Below are positions 1 through 10,383 of a stretch of 64,000 nucleotides of DNA, in pieces. The stretch lies in contig NC_061804.1 of NCBI RefSeq assembly GCF_021462225.1, positions 5,254,740 through 5,318,739 of the forward strand, read 5' to 3'. Each line of letters opens with the position of its first letter. Position 1 is the stretch's first letter. The notes under the pieces are model-generated. The model ran no database searches. It saw only the letters and a list, made by a program, of their open reading frames with translations, and was not told the origin of the DNA. The position numbers and the translations under genes were made by a program. The DNA is from Girardinichthys multiradiatus. Lineage: Eukaryota > Chordata > Actinopteri > Cyprinodontiformes > Goodeidae.

Positions 1-848
1 CAACGTTCTCTTCACAATATCCCACAGATTCTCTATGGGGTTCAGGTCAGGAGAGTTGGCAGGCCAATTGAGCACAGTGATACCATGGTCAGCAAACCAT
101 TTACCAGTGGTTTTGGCACTGTGAGCAGGTGCCAGGTCGTGCTGAAAATGAAATCTTCATCTCCATAAAGCTTTTCAGCAGATGGAAGCATGAAGTGCTC
201 CAAAATCTCCTGATAGCTAGCTGCATTGACCCTGCCCTTGATAAAACACAGTGGACCAACACCGGCAGCTGACATGGCACTCCAGACCATCACTGACTGT
301 GGGTACTTGACACTGGACTTCTGGCATTTTGGCATTTCCTTCTCCCCAGTCTTCCTCCAGACTCTGGCACCTTGATTCCCGAATGACATGCAGAATTTGC
401 TTTCATCGGAAAAAAGTACTTTGGACCACTGAGCAACAGTCCAGTGCTGCTTCTCTGTAGCCTAGGTCAGATGCTTCTGCCGCTGTTTCTGGTTCAAAAG
501 TGGCTTGACCTGGGGAATGCGGCACCTGTAGCCCATTTCCTGCACACGCCTGTGCACGGTGGCTCTGGATGTTTCTACTCCAGACTCAGTCCACTGCTTC
601 CGCAGGTCCTCCAAGGTCTGGAATCGGCCCTTCTCCACAATCTTCCTCAGGGTCCGGTCACCTCTTCTCGTTGTGCAGCGTTTTCTGCCACACTTTTTCC
701 TTCCCACAGACTTCCCACTGAGGTGCCTTGATACAGCACTCTGGGAACAGCCTATTCATTCAGAAATTTCTTTCTGTGTCTTACCCTCTTGCTTGAGGGT
801 ATCAATAGTGGCCTTCTGGACAGCAGTCAGGTCGGCAGTCTTACCCAT
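1..848 (-). pseudogene. Tc1-type DD34E transposase, inactivated
   Basis: Cut-and-paste transposase relic, read right to left. The ATG is at 848-846 (MGKTADLTAV...). A helix-turn-helix region lies around 707-500, the first catalytic Asp is in an FSDES motif near 400, and the SPDLNPIENLW box with the catalytic Glu is near 30-60. At least three lesions are visible: TGA at 758-756 soon after the start, TAG at 464-462 where the family has Trp, and loss of one A in an A-run near 143-146 (four A versus five in copy 2) that shifts the frame before the second catalytic Asp. The C-terminus lies left of the window. No functional protein can be made from this copy. Confidence 0.93.
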
Positions 849-1176
849 GATTGGGGTTTTGAGTGATGAACCAGGCTGGGAGTTTTAAAGGCCTCAGGAA
901 TCTTTTGCAGGTGTTTAGAGTTAACTCGTTGATTCAGATGATTAGGTTCATAGCTCGTTTAGAGACCCTTTTAATGATATGCTAATTTTGTGAGATAGGA
1001 ATTTTGGGTTTTCATGAGCTGTATGCCAAAATCATCCGTATTAAGACAATAAAAGACCTGAAATATTTCAGTTAGTGTGCAATGAATCTAAAATATATGA
1101 ATGTTAAATTTTCATCATTACATTATGGAAAATAATGAACTTTATCACAATATGCTAATATTTTGAGAAGGACCTG
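1..1176 (-). mobile_element. Tc1/mariner DD34E element, copy 1 (truncated by window edge)
   Basis: The right end is a Tc1-type inverted-repeat end (CAGGTCCTTCTCAAAATATT read from outside, positions 1176 downward), followed by the TA target duplication at 1177-1178. The interior matches copy 2 at 7534-8651 almost base for base. From that alignment about 435 bases of the left end lie before position 1, and the intact element would be about 1.6 kb, normal for the superfamily. Transposase is on the minus strand. The match to copy 2 and the TA plus inverted-repeat end are direct observations; the superfamily follows from the transposase motifs. Confidence 0.95.
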
Positions 1177-1921
1177 TATTTGCCCTCTGAATCATGTCCG
1201 TACGCAGTGTTGATGAGACGCTCGCTAATGTCAGATGCTATGAAAAGAGGGTCTCTTTGTTTACATCCCAACCAGGCAGGATGCCTCGGCGGATATTATC
1301 AGCCTCACAACCCCCGGCGCTCTCGCTTCCTCTCCCTTTATGTCTTCGATTCAGTCCTGTTTACAAGCCAGCGGAGCAAAAGGGCTCACCGAGGATCAGG
1401 CTGTAATTAAAAAGTTTTCTGTCCCAAATCAATCTGGATTCTTTTCTTTTGCAGAATAACAGACAAGATTTAATTAAAAGAGATTACTACTTTATTATTA
1501 CTTTGAGTTGACAGGATATTTGAAAAAAGAAAAAGCAGCTTATTATTTTTTTATTTCTCAACCCTCAGCCTCACTGATTTGGAAGTTTTTAATAAGAGGG
1601 CAGGCAGGATGTTTCTGTAAAAGTGTCTGTAATTGGCAAACAGATTTGCATTTGGTCCCGCGAGAGCGGGCTGTTTTAAGATTACTGTGGGTAGGAGGCT
1701 TGAAATAGACACCAGGTCCCAAGATTGTTGGAAGGATGGAGAATACAAGTGAGGAAATTTATAATCCAATAATGCATTGCCACCAGCCAAAAACAAACAA
1801 AAAAAACAGACCAGTTTGCAGAGTAGGCTGTAACAGAGACTGTTGACAGATACACAGATATTCTATATTGAGCTGCACCTCTCACTAAGTACATTTTACA
1901 TTCATAAGTACCGTGTACTAT

Positions 1922-2040
1922 TTTGTTCTTCATCCTTCTTTCTCTCCTCCACCCTTTCCTCCTTTTCTCCCCTTTTTCCCTTTTACACCATCTCTCTCTT
2001 TTTTGAGCTTCTTTTTTCCTTTTCATTTCAGTCTCCGTGT
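1922..2040. repeat. pyrimidine-rich low-complexity tract
   Basis: An almost pure C/T run on the plus strand (CTTTCTCTCCTCCACCCTTT and similar), with few interruptions over about 120 bases. The open frames through it are composition artefacts. Confidence 0.8.
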
Positions 2041-2304
2041 CCGTAACAATTGAAATATTCCCAAAGAAGTTTATAATAAAGTTTCTTTCATAAATATCAA
2101 GCAGAGCTTTAAAGCATTAGCTGTGATGCTCTGCTTGTGAAAGTAAATCTGTTGGGCAATTTCTTGGCACTCAGACAACAATTCTGAGCGATACTCTGCC
2201 AGACAAAAAGAAAAAAAAAACAGTTTGGAGAGCACATCATTTATGCATTACATGTTATCTGTATGTATACATTAACAGTGAGTGCATAAAAATAAATGTA
2301 TATA

Positions 2305-2372
2305 AATCTTGTATCAGTTTCACTTTTTGAATTACTGAAATGACCTTTTTGATAAAACTCTTATTAAAATAC
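2305..2372. repeat. Tc1-like subterminal remnant
   Basis: The motif CAGTTTCACTTTTTGAATTA, followed by TACTGAAATGACCTTTTTGA, resembles the subterminal region of a fish Tc1 family whose ends read CAGGTGCATCTCAATAAATT. No transposase or outer terminus remains. The family match is from memory of such repeats. Confidence 0.4.
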
Positions 2373-3844
2373 ATTTTTACTTTTCTACCTCATGTACTAC
2401 TTCTTCATTTAAAGTCATACAATGGAAGACAACAGGAGAACTAAATGACTATAGCAGCACAATCATTTATTTTCCTAACTTCCTGACTTTTAGAAAGTAC
2501 AAACTGCAGATGTCACATATCACTGCCTATTAATGCATTTAGTTACATTCAATCAGTGTGGTTAGATTAAAAGGTTGAGTTTACCTTAACAGAACACCAT
2601 GCATAAATGAGAAATGTATCAAGGAGCCTGATCTAAAGATGAAGAAAATACAATTGTCTTTTAATTGGATTCTACACTAGTTATGAAAACTACGCTGGAT
2701 TCCTGACAATAGATGGCCCTAACCGTTAATAGGGTAACTTCATCACAGGCTTCAGTGGTGCATGCTTATTTATCCATGGAACTGTTTTTCCTGTTTCTTC
2801 TGTGAAATCACTGCACTTTGAATGTTTCGTGTGCATCATGTGAGTTTATTGGGCGAGAAACACTGAGTGGTTTTGATCACAGCCAGCTAGTACACGGCCC
2901 AATGCGGACAAAACGAAATTGTTACCTTGAAGCCCACAGGGGCAGAAAGTACCAGCAGGACACAAAGCTTTGGATCAGCACAAACAAAAATGACATTGGC
3001 TGATTATGGTCTCCTCTGTGAGACCTCCTGCCAGCTTCAGCACAAAGGAAATTGAGATTTGTGGATTTCTGGAAAACTGGAGGGACAGCTTGGGTTTTTT
3101 ATTCCTTTGCGTGTTTTTGACTGATTATAAGCCACATAAATTTTTATGGGGTGGAAATCCCGATGGGTGATCCTGTATTTTGTGGAACAGGGTGTGAGAA
3201 TTATGTAAAGAACAAGGACAACTAGTTATAGCAGCCAATCAACAGCAAAACCAAATCCTAGATGAAATACTGCATTCTGTGCACTGAAATGACTCTAGCG
3301 TTACTGCTTTATTAGATTTATAGGCTCACGGTGAAGGAGAATATGCGAGTGCAGCATAGTTTCCTGTCATTTTGACATTCGGGACTGTTTCCCCCCCTTC
3401 TATAGGCCGGGTTATTGAATTATTTTCTGCTGTTTTATATAAAACGAGGTATGTGCATTATTTTTGCCTGTTTGTGTACTTAACTTCTTTCTTCATTTGG
3501 AAGCTCTGTCAAACCAAACCAAATGAGGGCCGAGGCAGAACAGTAAACTGACCATTAACTCAAATCACATAAACTCATATCAAGAGCTTTAAGCTGAATC
3601 CTTCAGTTCAGGGTGATGATCCATAGTCAGATATATGGAAAGCAGATACTTTCACACACTGCATAACAAGACAATGATTTTTTTTCCTCATCCTGACATT
3701 AAATCAGACTTAACTTCCTATTTTAGGTTAGTTAGGATTTGTTAAACAGAAAAATTTTATTTTATTTAATAAAATCCAAAACTATGAATACATTTCTTTA
3801 GTATCTGGTAGAATTGCTTTAAACTGTATGACTTGTCAAATGTT

Positions 3845-4010
3845 TTAAGTTTCCTTCCACAAGCTTCTTACGACAGTTTGCTGGAACGTTGGCCTATTCC
3901 TCTTCACAGAACTGGTGTAACTGAATCAGGTTAGTAGGCCACCTTGCTCACACCCACCTTTTCAACTCCACCCACACATTTTTTTCTTACACAGAGATCG
4001 GGGATTTGTA
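3845..4010 (-). mobile_element. Sleeping-Beauty-type Tc1 relic, 3' part (left of the hAT insertion)
   Basis: Resembles the transposase C-terminal coding region of the salmonid/Sleeping-Beauty Tc1 group in reverse (GAACTGGTGTAACTGAATCA and the stretch around it). It breaks off at 4018, where a hAT element begins, and the same transposase continues at 6292. It is highly mutated, and no outer inverted repeat was recognised left of it. Confidence 0.7.
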
Positions 4011-4339
4011 ATGGCCACTAGAGGCTGACAATTTTTCGGGAGTCCCACGGGTCACGGGATTCCCACGGGAATCCCGCGGGACGGGAGACAGCATCAGTAA
4101 AGATCACATGAGGATAAAAAATTAACAGGAGCAGACGGGAGCGGAAATAGGACGGAAAATAAACTAGGATCAATTGTCCTTGGAAATGTAAAACTGAGAC
4201 TTTGTTATAAACTTTAAGAAAAAAAAAACTTGGATCGACGCCACCATTGTGTAGTTTTTTTTTCCAAGAAGTCTATACTATAATGTGAGTCAAACGAACC
4301 ACACGACCCACAAGCCAACAGTGCTTCTGATCGATGTTT

Positions 4340-4379
4340 TCCACCTGCGTTCAGGATGGAGGGAGCAAACGCAGGTGGA
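4340..4379. repeat. 12-bp inverted repeat (hairpin) inside the hAT element
   Basis: TCCACCTGCGTT at 4340-4351 is exactly complementary to AACGCAGGTGGA at 4368-4379, with a 16-base loop. It may be an internal structural or binding site of the element; no function can be read from it. Confidence 0.75.
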
Positions 4380-4705
4380 GAACTGGACGTGGTAAAATTG
4401 GATTTGTAACGTAAAGTCAGAAGTAAGGACTTATCTATTAAACTCATAGAGCTGACAGGAAAGTTGCAAATATTACCGAACTTCAGGAGAGTTGAATGTA
4501 GCGGTTTTAACACGCAGTATGATGCTTGTAAAACGTGTTTAGTTGTAATCAAGGACACCAGTGATTAAGGGACACTTGTAAAACAGATTCTGGATTAAAT
4601 CAACCCTGCATCTCTTCATTCATCAAACCAAAAGTACCAACATGTGTCAAGTCTCATCTGACCAACAAAACTGCTGCATGTGCTCTAAAGATTTAAGAGG
4701 TAAGG

Positions 4706-5269
4706 TACGGAAGCCCGTGAGGGGACATGGGGAAATTTATTACTTCTGCGTCTCCACGCAATACTTTTGCGTTCGGCATTTTGGAGCAACAGCACAGATG
4801 ACAAACTGCTCATAAAACAAACACTGATATGTCATTGATATGGTTTATTTGTCATATGCAGGTTAACACGCAGTAAACAATGCGATTAAATACTTAGGAT
4901 AAGAAGAATCGTTCAAATCACGATAAAAACAAAAACACTAATGGCGTACAAAAAAAAGTACACATCATGCAGCAGTAATAAGGAAATAAAGTGTCACAGA
5001 TGTGGTTTCGTGCAGTATTATTGTTCAGTAGTTTGTTTGACAGCTTGTGGATAAAAACTGTCTTTTAGTCTGATTTGAAGATAATTTTATTTAAGGCTGA
5101 TTTCAAAATAAAACTCAATAAATCTCAAAATGGGTGTAGTGTTTGTTTCATATTTGCAGTTATCTGATTTGGAAACTATCCCACAAAGTATTGCGAGATA
5201 ACACAAAGACTATTGCGTGAGAACGCAAAAAAGAAAAAAATACCCCCATGTCCCCTCGCGGACTCCGTA
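4706..5269. mobile_element. nested inverted-repeat element (MITE-like) inside the hAT
   Basis: The left end TACGGAAGCCCGTGAGGGGA continues CATGGGG and is mirrored at the right end (5243-5269) by the reverse complement with a few mismatches. That gives imperfect terminal inverted repeats of about 27 bp around 564 bp. A recurring word, ACGCAA/TTGCGT with TACTTTTGCG, appears near both ends. No coding capacity is visible. TA occurs at both outer edges, but I cannot tell whether it is a target duplication. Superfamily is unassigned. Confidence 0.7.
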
Positions 5270-6299
5270 TAGAAAGGCTTCATCAAGGGAAGATATTAAA
5301 TAAATATGTTGTGAAATAGAAAAAAATTGAATGTACCGTTAAATGTACAATTTATTTAATACATCATTAAATATTAAGTGTACCACTAATTACGTCATGT
5401 CGTCTTTAAAATTATACGTAATTATTCGGTGGCACATTTAATTGCATAATAGTCCATTTCATGATATAATGGTACATTTATTGTTTCTAATGATGTATTA
5501 AATAATTAAATGGTACCTTTAATTTAATGGCACATTTAATGTTACATTTCTTTCATGTTACATTTACTTCACTTATGGGACATTCACAACATTTATTTAT
5601 TTAATTATGATTTTATTGTATTAATTTTGTCCAGTTTGACCCTCCATTCTTGATGCCTGTATAGGAGATCATGTTAGAATTTGAATCAGGTGTTCTGGAG
5701 CAGACAAACATCTAAAACTAGCAGGGAAGGGGTCCCTGAGGACCAGGGCTGTGAACCATTGAGGTACAGTTTCTAAATTATGAAGGTTTTGCCTTTTTGT
5801 CCTTTTATTCAACAAGTACAGTTCTCTTACTAGGTGCATTTTTCTTTCGTTTCAGCAACTTGAAACATAAAAGTGATGTCATTGTTCAAAGGAAACAATC
5901 ACTTAATAAATAAGTAAAATACAACTAGGTACATTTTGTTTATTCAACTAAGATAGGCATGGTCTGTTTCCTTGTTTGATATTTTATTATTTCTTCATTA
6001 TTATTCTTTTTACTTTAACTGGCCTTTACTACAGCTAAAAACAGGGACCTAACTGGTCCTTCAAAGAAACAAATTGCCAAAAGACTAAATTAAGAAAACA
6101 AAAATGAGAGTGGCACAGGAGTGGGAGTCGTTCTGAATGGGAGCGGGATGGGAGTGGGAGTCAATTTACCAGGAGTGGGACGGGACAGGATTTTTTTCGT
6201 TATGCTGGCCTGGGATTGGGATGGGACAAGACATTTTTCTGTGGGAGCGGGATGGGACAGGAGAGAAAATCCACTCTCGTGTCACCCTCTAATGGCCAC

Positions 6300-7030
6300 C
6301 CCAAAACACTTATTTTGTTGTCTTTAAGACACTTTCTAACTAATTTGCTGATATCAAGAGGGTAATCATCTATTTGGGAGACCGATTTGTGGCCTAGCAT
6401 TAATTTCCAGACTGATGTCTTAAGATGTTGCTTCAAAATGTCCACAAAAAGTTCTTCCCCGATGAGGTCATCTGATTTGTGAAGTGCACCATTGCCCCCA
6501 TAAAATGATGCTGCCAACCCGATACTAAACAGACAGGAAGGTGTTTTCAGGTTGCAAGCTTCCCCTTGTTCCTCCAAGTGCAAGGATAGTCATTACTGCT
6601 AAACACTTGGATTGCAGTTTCAAACCACAGGGCACATCTCAAAAATAAAGATCTCTGTCTCTGATGTCACTTGCAAACTGTAATGTGGCTTTTTATGTTA
6701 CTTTTGGTTTAATGGCTTCTTCTTCACAGTGACCTTCCAGCCTTTGCTCTGGGTTGATTAACACGTTTTACACTAAAACATGTTCATCTCCAACAAAGAA
6801 CATGTCTCCTTCTTAAATTGTATCATTGCTGCACATTACCATGGTGTTTATATTTTTGTATAATTGGTTGAACAGATTAACACACATTCAGGCATCTAGA
6901 AATTGAAACCAGGGAGAAACAAGACTTACCAAGGTTCACGTTTCTCTGTCCGCTAACCTGGGTGGTTTCCTTTGGTTTTCACATGATGTCACACAAGGAA
7001 CCAGTGTGTTTGGGGTGTTGCCTTAAAATA
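6300..7030 (-). mobile_element. Sleeping-Beauty-type Tc1 relic, 5' part (right of the hAT insertion)
   Basis: The minus strand reads transposase-like residues directly up to the hAT junction (LVRKCLKDNKISVLGW ending near 6297), then upstream pieces through about 6570. Further right, the plus strand still resembles the reverse of the transposase start region and 5' leader (CATGATGTCACACAAGGAAC near 6982). There are many stops and frameshifts. Together with 3845-4010 this is one old Tc1 copy split by the hAT. Confidence 0.75.
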
Positions 7031-7533
7031 AATCCAGGGTTGCAATACAAAATATATTAGCATTTAGCAAATAGAAATTATTTATTTAACCATCAAAGTG
7101 CAGAGGAGGCGTTTAGGCTATGCTACATGTATGGTAAATATATGGGAAGTAAAAATATTGATATATAATCAGACAACAGCTACAGTCAAACACTCCTTCA
7201 TTTGGCTCGGACAGAGAAAAAAAGCAGTTGCAGCTAATTATTGTGGTCAAACGTCCAGGAGGTTCATTTGAGAGTGGTTGTTAATCATTTTTGTACTGAT
7301 AGAGGACATACAAGAAAAATGATTTAAAAGTATTTTCTTACCTGATAAAGTTTATGCTCACAAACACCTGCTGTCTTCTTTATGGCCTGGATGTTGACTG
7401 TCCTCTTCTTTTATGTTTGGGTTGTTCTTTACTCTTAATCCAAGATAAAGTTTTTTGAAACTTTTGGACCAACCCATTACAACTTTAAAAGTAAATGATG
7501 ACAACAACACTCAGGTAAACTCCACCCTAGCTA
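7031..7533. other. non-coding stretch
   Basis: AT-rich sequence between the Sleeping-Beauty-type relic and Tc1 copy 2. No gene, RNA or recognisable repeat was seen. Confidence 0.5.
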
Positions 7534-8651
7534 CAGGTCCTTCTCAAAATATTAGCATATTGTGATAAAGTTCATTATTTTCCATAATGTCATGATGAAA
7601 ATGTAACATTCATATATTTTAGATTCATTGCACACTAACTGAAATATTTCAGGTCTTTTATTGTCTTAATACGGATGATTTTGGCATACAGCTCATGAAA
7701 ACCCAAAATTCCTATCTCACAAAATTAGCATATTTCATCCGACCAATAAAAGAAAAGTGTTTTTAATACAAAAAACGTCAACCTTCAAATAATCATGTAC
7801 AGTTATGCACTCAATACTTGGTCGGGAATCCTTTGGCAGAAATGACTGCTTCAATGCGGCGTGGCATGGAGGCAATCAGCCTGTGGCACTGCTGAGGTCT
7901 TATGGAGGCCCAGGATGCTTCGATAGCGGCCTTTAGCTCATCCAGAGTGTTGGGTCTTGAGTCTCTCAACGTTCTCTTCACAATATCCCACAGATTCTCT
8001 ATGGGGTTCAGGTCAGGAGAGTTGGCAGGCCAATTGAGCACAGTGATACCATGGTCAGTAAACCATTTACCAGTGGTTTTGGCACTGTGAGCAGGTGCCA
8101 GGTCGTGCTGAAAAATGAAATCTTCATCTCCATAAAGCTTTTCAGCAGATGGAAGCATGAAGTGCTCCAAAATCTCCTGCTAGCTAGCTGCATTGACCCT
8201 GCCCTTGATAAAACACAGTGGACCAACACCAGAAACAGAAATTTCTTTCTGTGTCTTACCCTCTTGCTTGAGGGTGTCAATAGTGGCCTTCTGGACAACA
8301 GTCAGGTCGGCAGTCTTACCCATGATTGGGGTTTTGAGTGATGAACCAGGCTGGGAGTTTTAAAGGCCTCAGGAATCTTTTGCAGGTGTTTAGAGTTAAC
8401 TCGTTGATTCAGATGATTAGGTTCATAGCTCGTTTAGAGACCCTTTTAATGATATGCTAATTTTGTGAGATAGGAATTTTGGGTTTTCATGAGCTGTATG
8501 CCAAAATCATCCATATTAAGACAATAAAAGACCTGAAATATTTCAGTTAGTGTGCAATGAATCTAAAATATATGAATGTTAAATTTTAATCATGATATTA
8601 TGGAAAATAATGAACTTTATCACAATATGCTAATATTTTGAGAAGGACCTG
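7534..8651 (-). mobile_element. Tc1/mariner DD34E element, copy 2, internal-deletion derivative
   Basis: Both termini are present as inverted repeats (CAGGTCCTTCTCAAAATATT at 7534 and its complement ending at 8651), with TA duplications at 7532-7533 and 8652-8653. It is 1118 bp long. Aligned to copy 1, it lacks the segment equivalent to 264-760 (about 497 bp, the helix-turn-helix and first catalytic Asp region), replaced by 5 filler bases AGAAA at 8231-8235. This pattern suits abortive gap repair. Both ends could still be mobilised in trans if an active transposase existed. Confidence 0.95.
7811..8323 (-). pseudogene. Tc1-type transposase remnant with central deletion
   Basis: The start ATG is at 8323-8321, and about 29 N-terminal residues run into the deletion scar. 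Reading then enters a segment that ends at a TAG (family Tyr codon) near 8180. A 119-residue open segment 8170-7811 follows. It holds the second catalytic Asp (FQHDLAPAHSA) and the Glu (SPDLNPIENLW) with 34 residues between them, and ends TKY-stop. The DNA-binding domain and first Asp are missing, so this copy encodes no active enzyme. Confidence 0.92.
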
Positions 8652-8653
8652 TA

Positions 8654-9458
8654 CATTATAAATGTAACATGGTTTTCAGGATAAATGTTATTTAACAATC
8701 ATTCCATCGCTCTTATCAAAACACACAGAATGTGTTCTGAATGGATGAAAATACTAATCTGGGTACTTACAGTATAAAGTACTTGGAACAGTATTTTCAG
8801 AGGTAAAAACCAAGGGAGGGAACATCAGTTGATCAGTTCCTTTTCTTTGTTTCAATTTAACATAAATAAAAATCTTCCTGATGCCTGCCTTTCAGCTCCC
8901 ACCAACTACCTTTTACACAATTCCTATACGCAAACGCTGTCTGATATTTAGCTCCACCAACATACTTACGGCTCTTATTGTGAAGGTCTTAAGGAAGTTG
9001 TCTAGCTTAGTTTGCTAGCTTAATTTAATAAATTAGCCGTTTGTCAAACGGCGTCAGGCTGTTGAATTATTTTTGCCCGTCCTCTCGAATTTAAGTACAC
9101 ATTGTTCCATACTGCCGGTAATTCCAACTGGTAACAAGTTAAACAGAAACACCAGACTATCTTTAACACCGCAAACGTCTGTGTAGTAGTTAGCTTACTT
9201 AGTATTAGCCGCTGGACAGCTAACGGCTGGAGGAGGTTGATGTGTTGAGGACCAAAACTTCTTCATAAAACTGACATTGTGCTGATATAAAGTCCGGATT
9301 ACTGCTATATTTAACACTCGGTGCAGTTCGGTGGTTAAATAGGCTCCGCTTTCCTTCCACTGCCCTCTGCTCCTGTCTGCGCCGACGCGCCAGGGATGAT
9401 GCCTTTGAGGGACAATAGAAAGACGGAACTTTTAACACTATGGTAGGCGAATATGGTT
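8654..9458. other. non-coding stretch
   Basis: No gene was recognised. 9180-9450 is richer in GC and contains CTAACGGCTGG and GTTAGC words of the kind common in fish repeats and 5' flanks. No exon or start region could be supported. Confidence 0.5.
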
Positions 9459-9462
9459 TTAA

Positions 9463-10379
9463 AGGGGGCACATCATGCTATTAAATCCTTCCTTTTCCTA
9501 TTTAAATCATTCAGATGTGGTCTGTATAAAGTGGAACCGCAATGCTTTGGTTTGAATTTGTCATTATTGTAGCTCCTCAAGCGTTCATTTTACTCATTTT
9601 TTAAGCTTCCTTTTTGTCTCGTTTTGCTGCGGTCTCTTTAAATGCAAATGAGGCACAATAAGGGGTTGTCCAGGAGCTAAAAGCGAGCGCACAGCGCTAA
9701 CATTAGCAGGAGGCAAGAAGCTCTGCTATCAAAACAGCCAGTAAGTTCTATCAACACCTCAACAATCAAGCTTGCTGCCATTTTACCGTTATCTGCAGCT
9801 GACCTCTCTACTCTGTTCGTTGCTTCCATAGACAGAAACTGACCCCTCAGCCAGACGGAGCCTTCCGGCTAATCCTCCTTCATACTGGCCGAGGTTGCTG
9901 AAACACTCCTCCCTGAAAGTGCTTCTCGCAAACCCCATTGATGTCGGCACGTTTCCATGAAAAATAAAATTTCACCAGGCAGAGGTTCTGATCCTGGGGG
10001 ACGGTGTAATGACTGGTGTGGGTTAATATACCTGACAACAGAACATTCAGATTTTTCCGCTTGCTGCTTCGGCATCCTTCAACTTGAACTACAAGAATAC
10101 TGCGAGAAAGAAAATGGCGGATTCACTGGATTGGTTAGCCGGAAGTCCATGACCATCTTTAGAGGTTTGACAGAAAATGCTGTGACGTAACAGAACGAAT
10201 CGTAATAGGAAATGGAAAAATCTGAACAGACTGACCAAATATGACCCAAAAAGCATCTAAATATATTATTGCAGGATCTGGAGTCACTAAACTCAAATTT
10301 TCTAGATTTTCAGAGACACCCAATAAACAAAAAACGTGTTTAAGAGCTAAAAAAGGGGATTTTGCATAATATGACCCCT
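9463..10379. mobile_element. TTAA-flanked non-autonomous DNA element (Kolobok- or piggyBac-like)
   Basis: The left end AGGGGGCACATCATGC is mirrored by the right end, read inward as AGGGGTCATATTATGC. Each end abuts TTAA (9459-9462 and 10380-10383). A TTAA target duplication is shared by Kolobok and piggyBac; the AGGGG start rather than CCC favours Kolobok. The 917-bp interior has no transposase frame. The inverted repeats and TTAA are directly visible; the superfamily is inferred. Confidence 0.75.
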
Positions 10380-10383
10380 TTAA

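Larger units (their letters stand above)
1177..3844. other. non-coding stretch, no gene seen
   Basis: No coding region with protein-like composition or convincing exon structure was found on either strand. 1180-1440 is richer in GC and less repetitive than its surroundings. 1922-2040 is a pyrimidine tract, and 2305-2372 resembles the subterminal part of a Tc1 element. The rest is AT-rich unique-looking sequence. Confidence 0.6.
4019..6291. mobile_element. hAT-superfamily DNA transposon, non-autonomous or decayed
   Basis: Starts TAGAGGCTGACA and ends TGTCACCCTCTA, near-perfect 12-bp terminal inverted repeats. A perfect 8-bp direct duplication ATGGCCAC flanks it (4011-4018 and 6292-6299). An 8-bp duplication plus TAGAG-type ends is the hAT signature. 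Both subterminal regions (4035-4090, 6120-6260) are G-rich with repeated GGGAGCGGGATGGGA-like words, probably former transposase-binding repeats. No intact transposase or dimerisation domain is readable. The element lies within a Sleeping-Beauty-type relic and itself contains an inverted-repeat element at 4706-5269. Confidence 0.9.

Noticed and set aside
444..888. Plus-strand open frames (95 and 109 codons)
   Set aside because: They are antisense to the Tc1 transposase relic on the minus strand, which has recognisable motifs.
4214..4558. 114-codon minus-strand frame inside the hAT
   Set aside because: No transposase motif, and it overlaps a hairpin and the subterminal region; likely chance.
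9957..10190. 77-codon plus-strand frame
   Set aside because: It lies inside the TTAA-flanked element and has no transposase-like motif.
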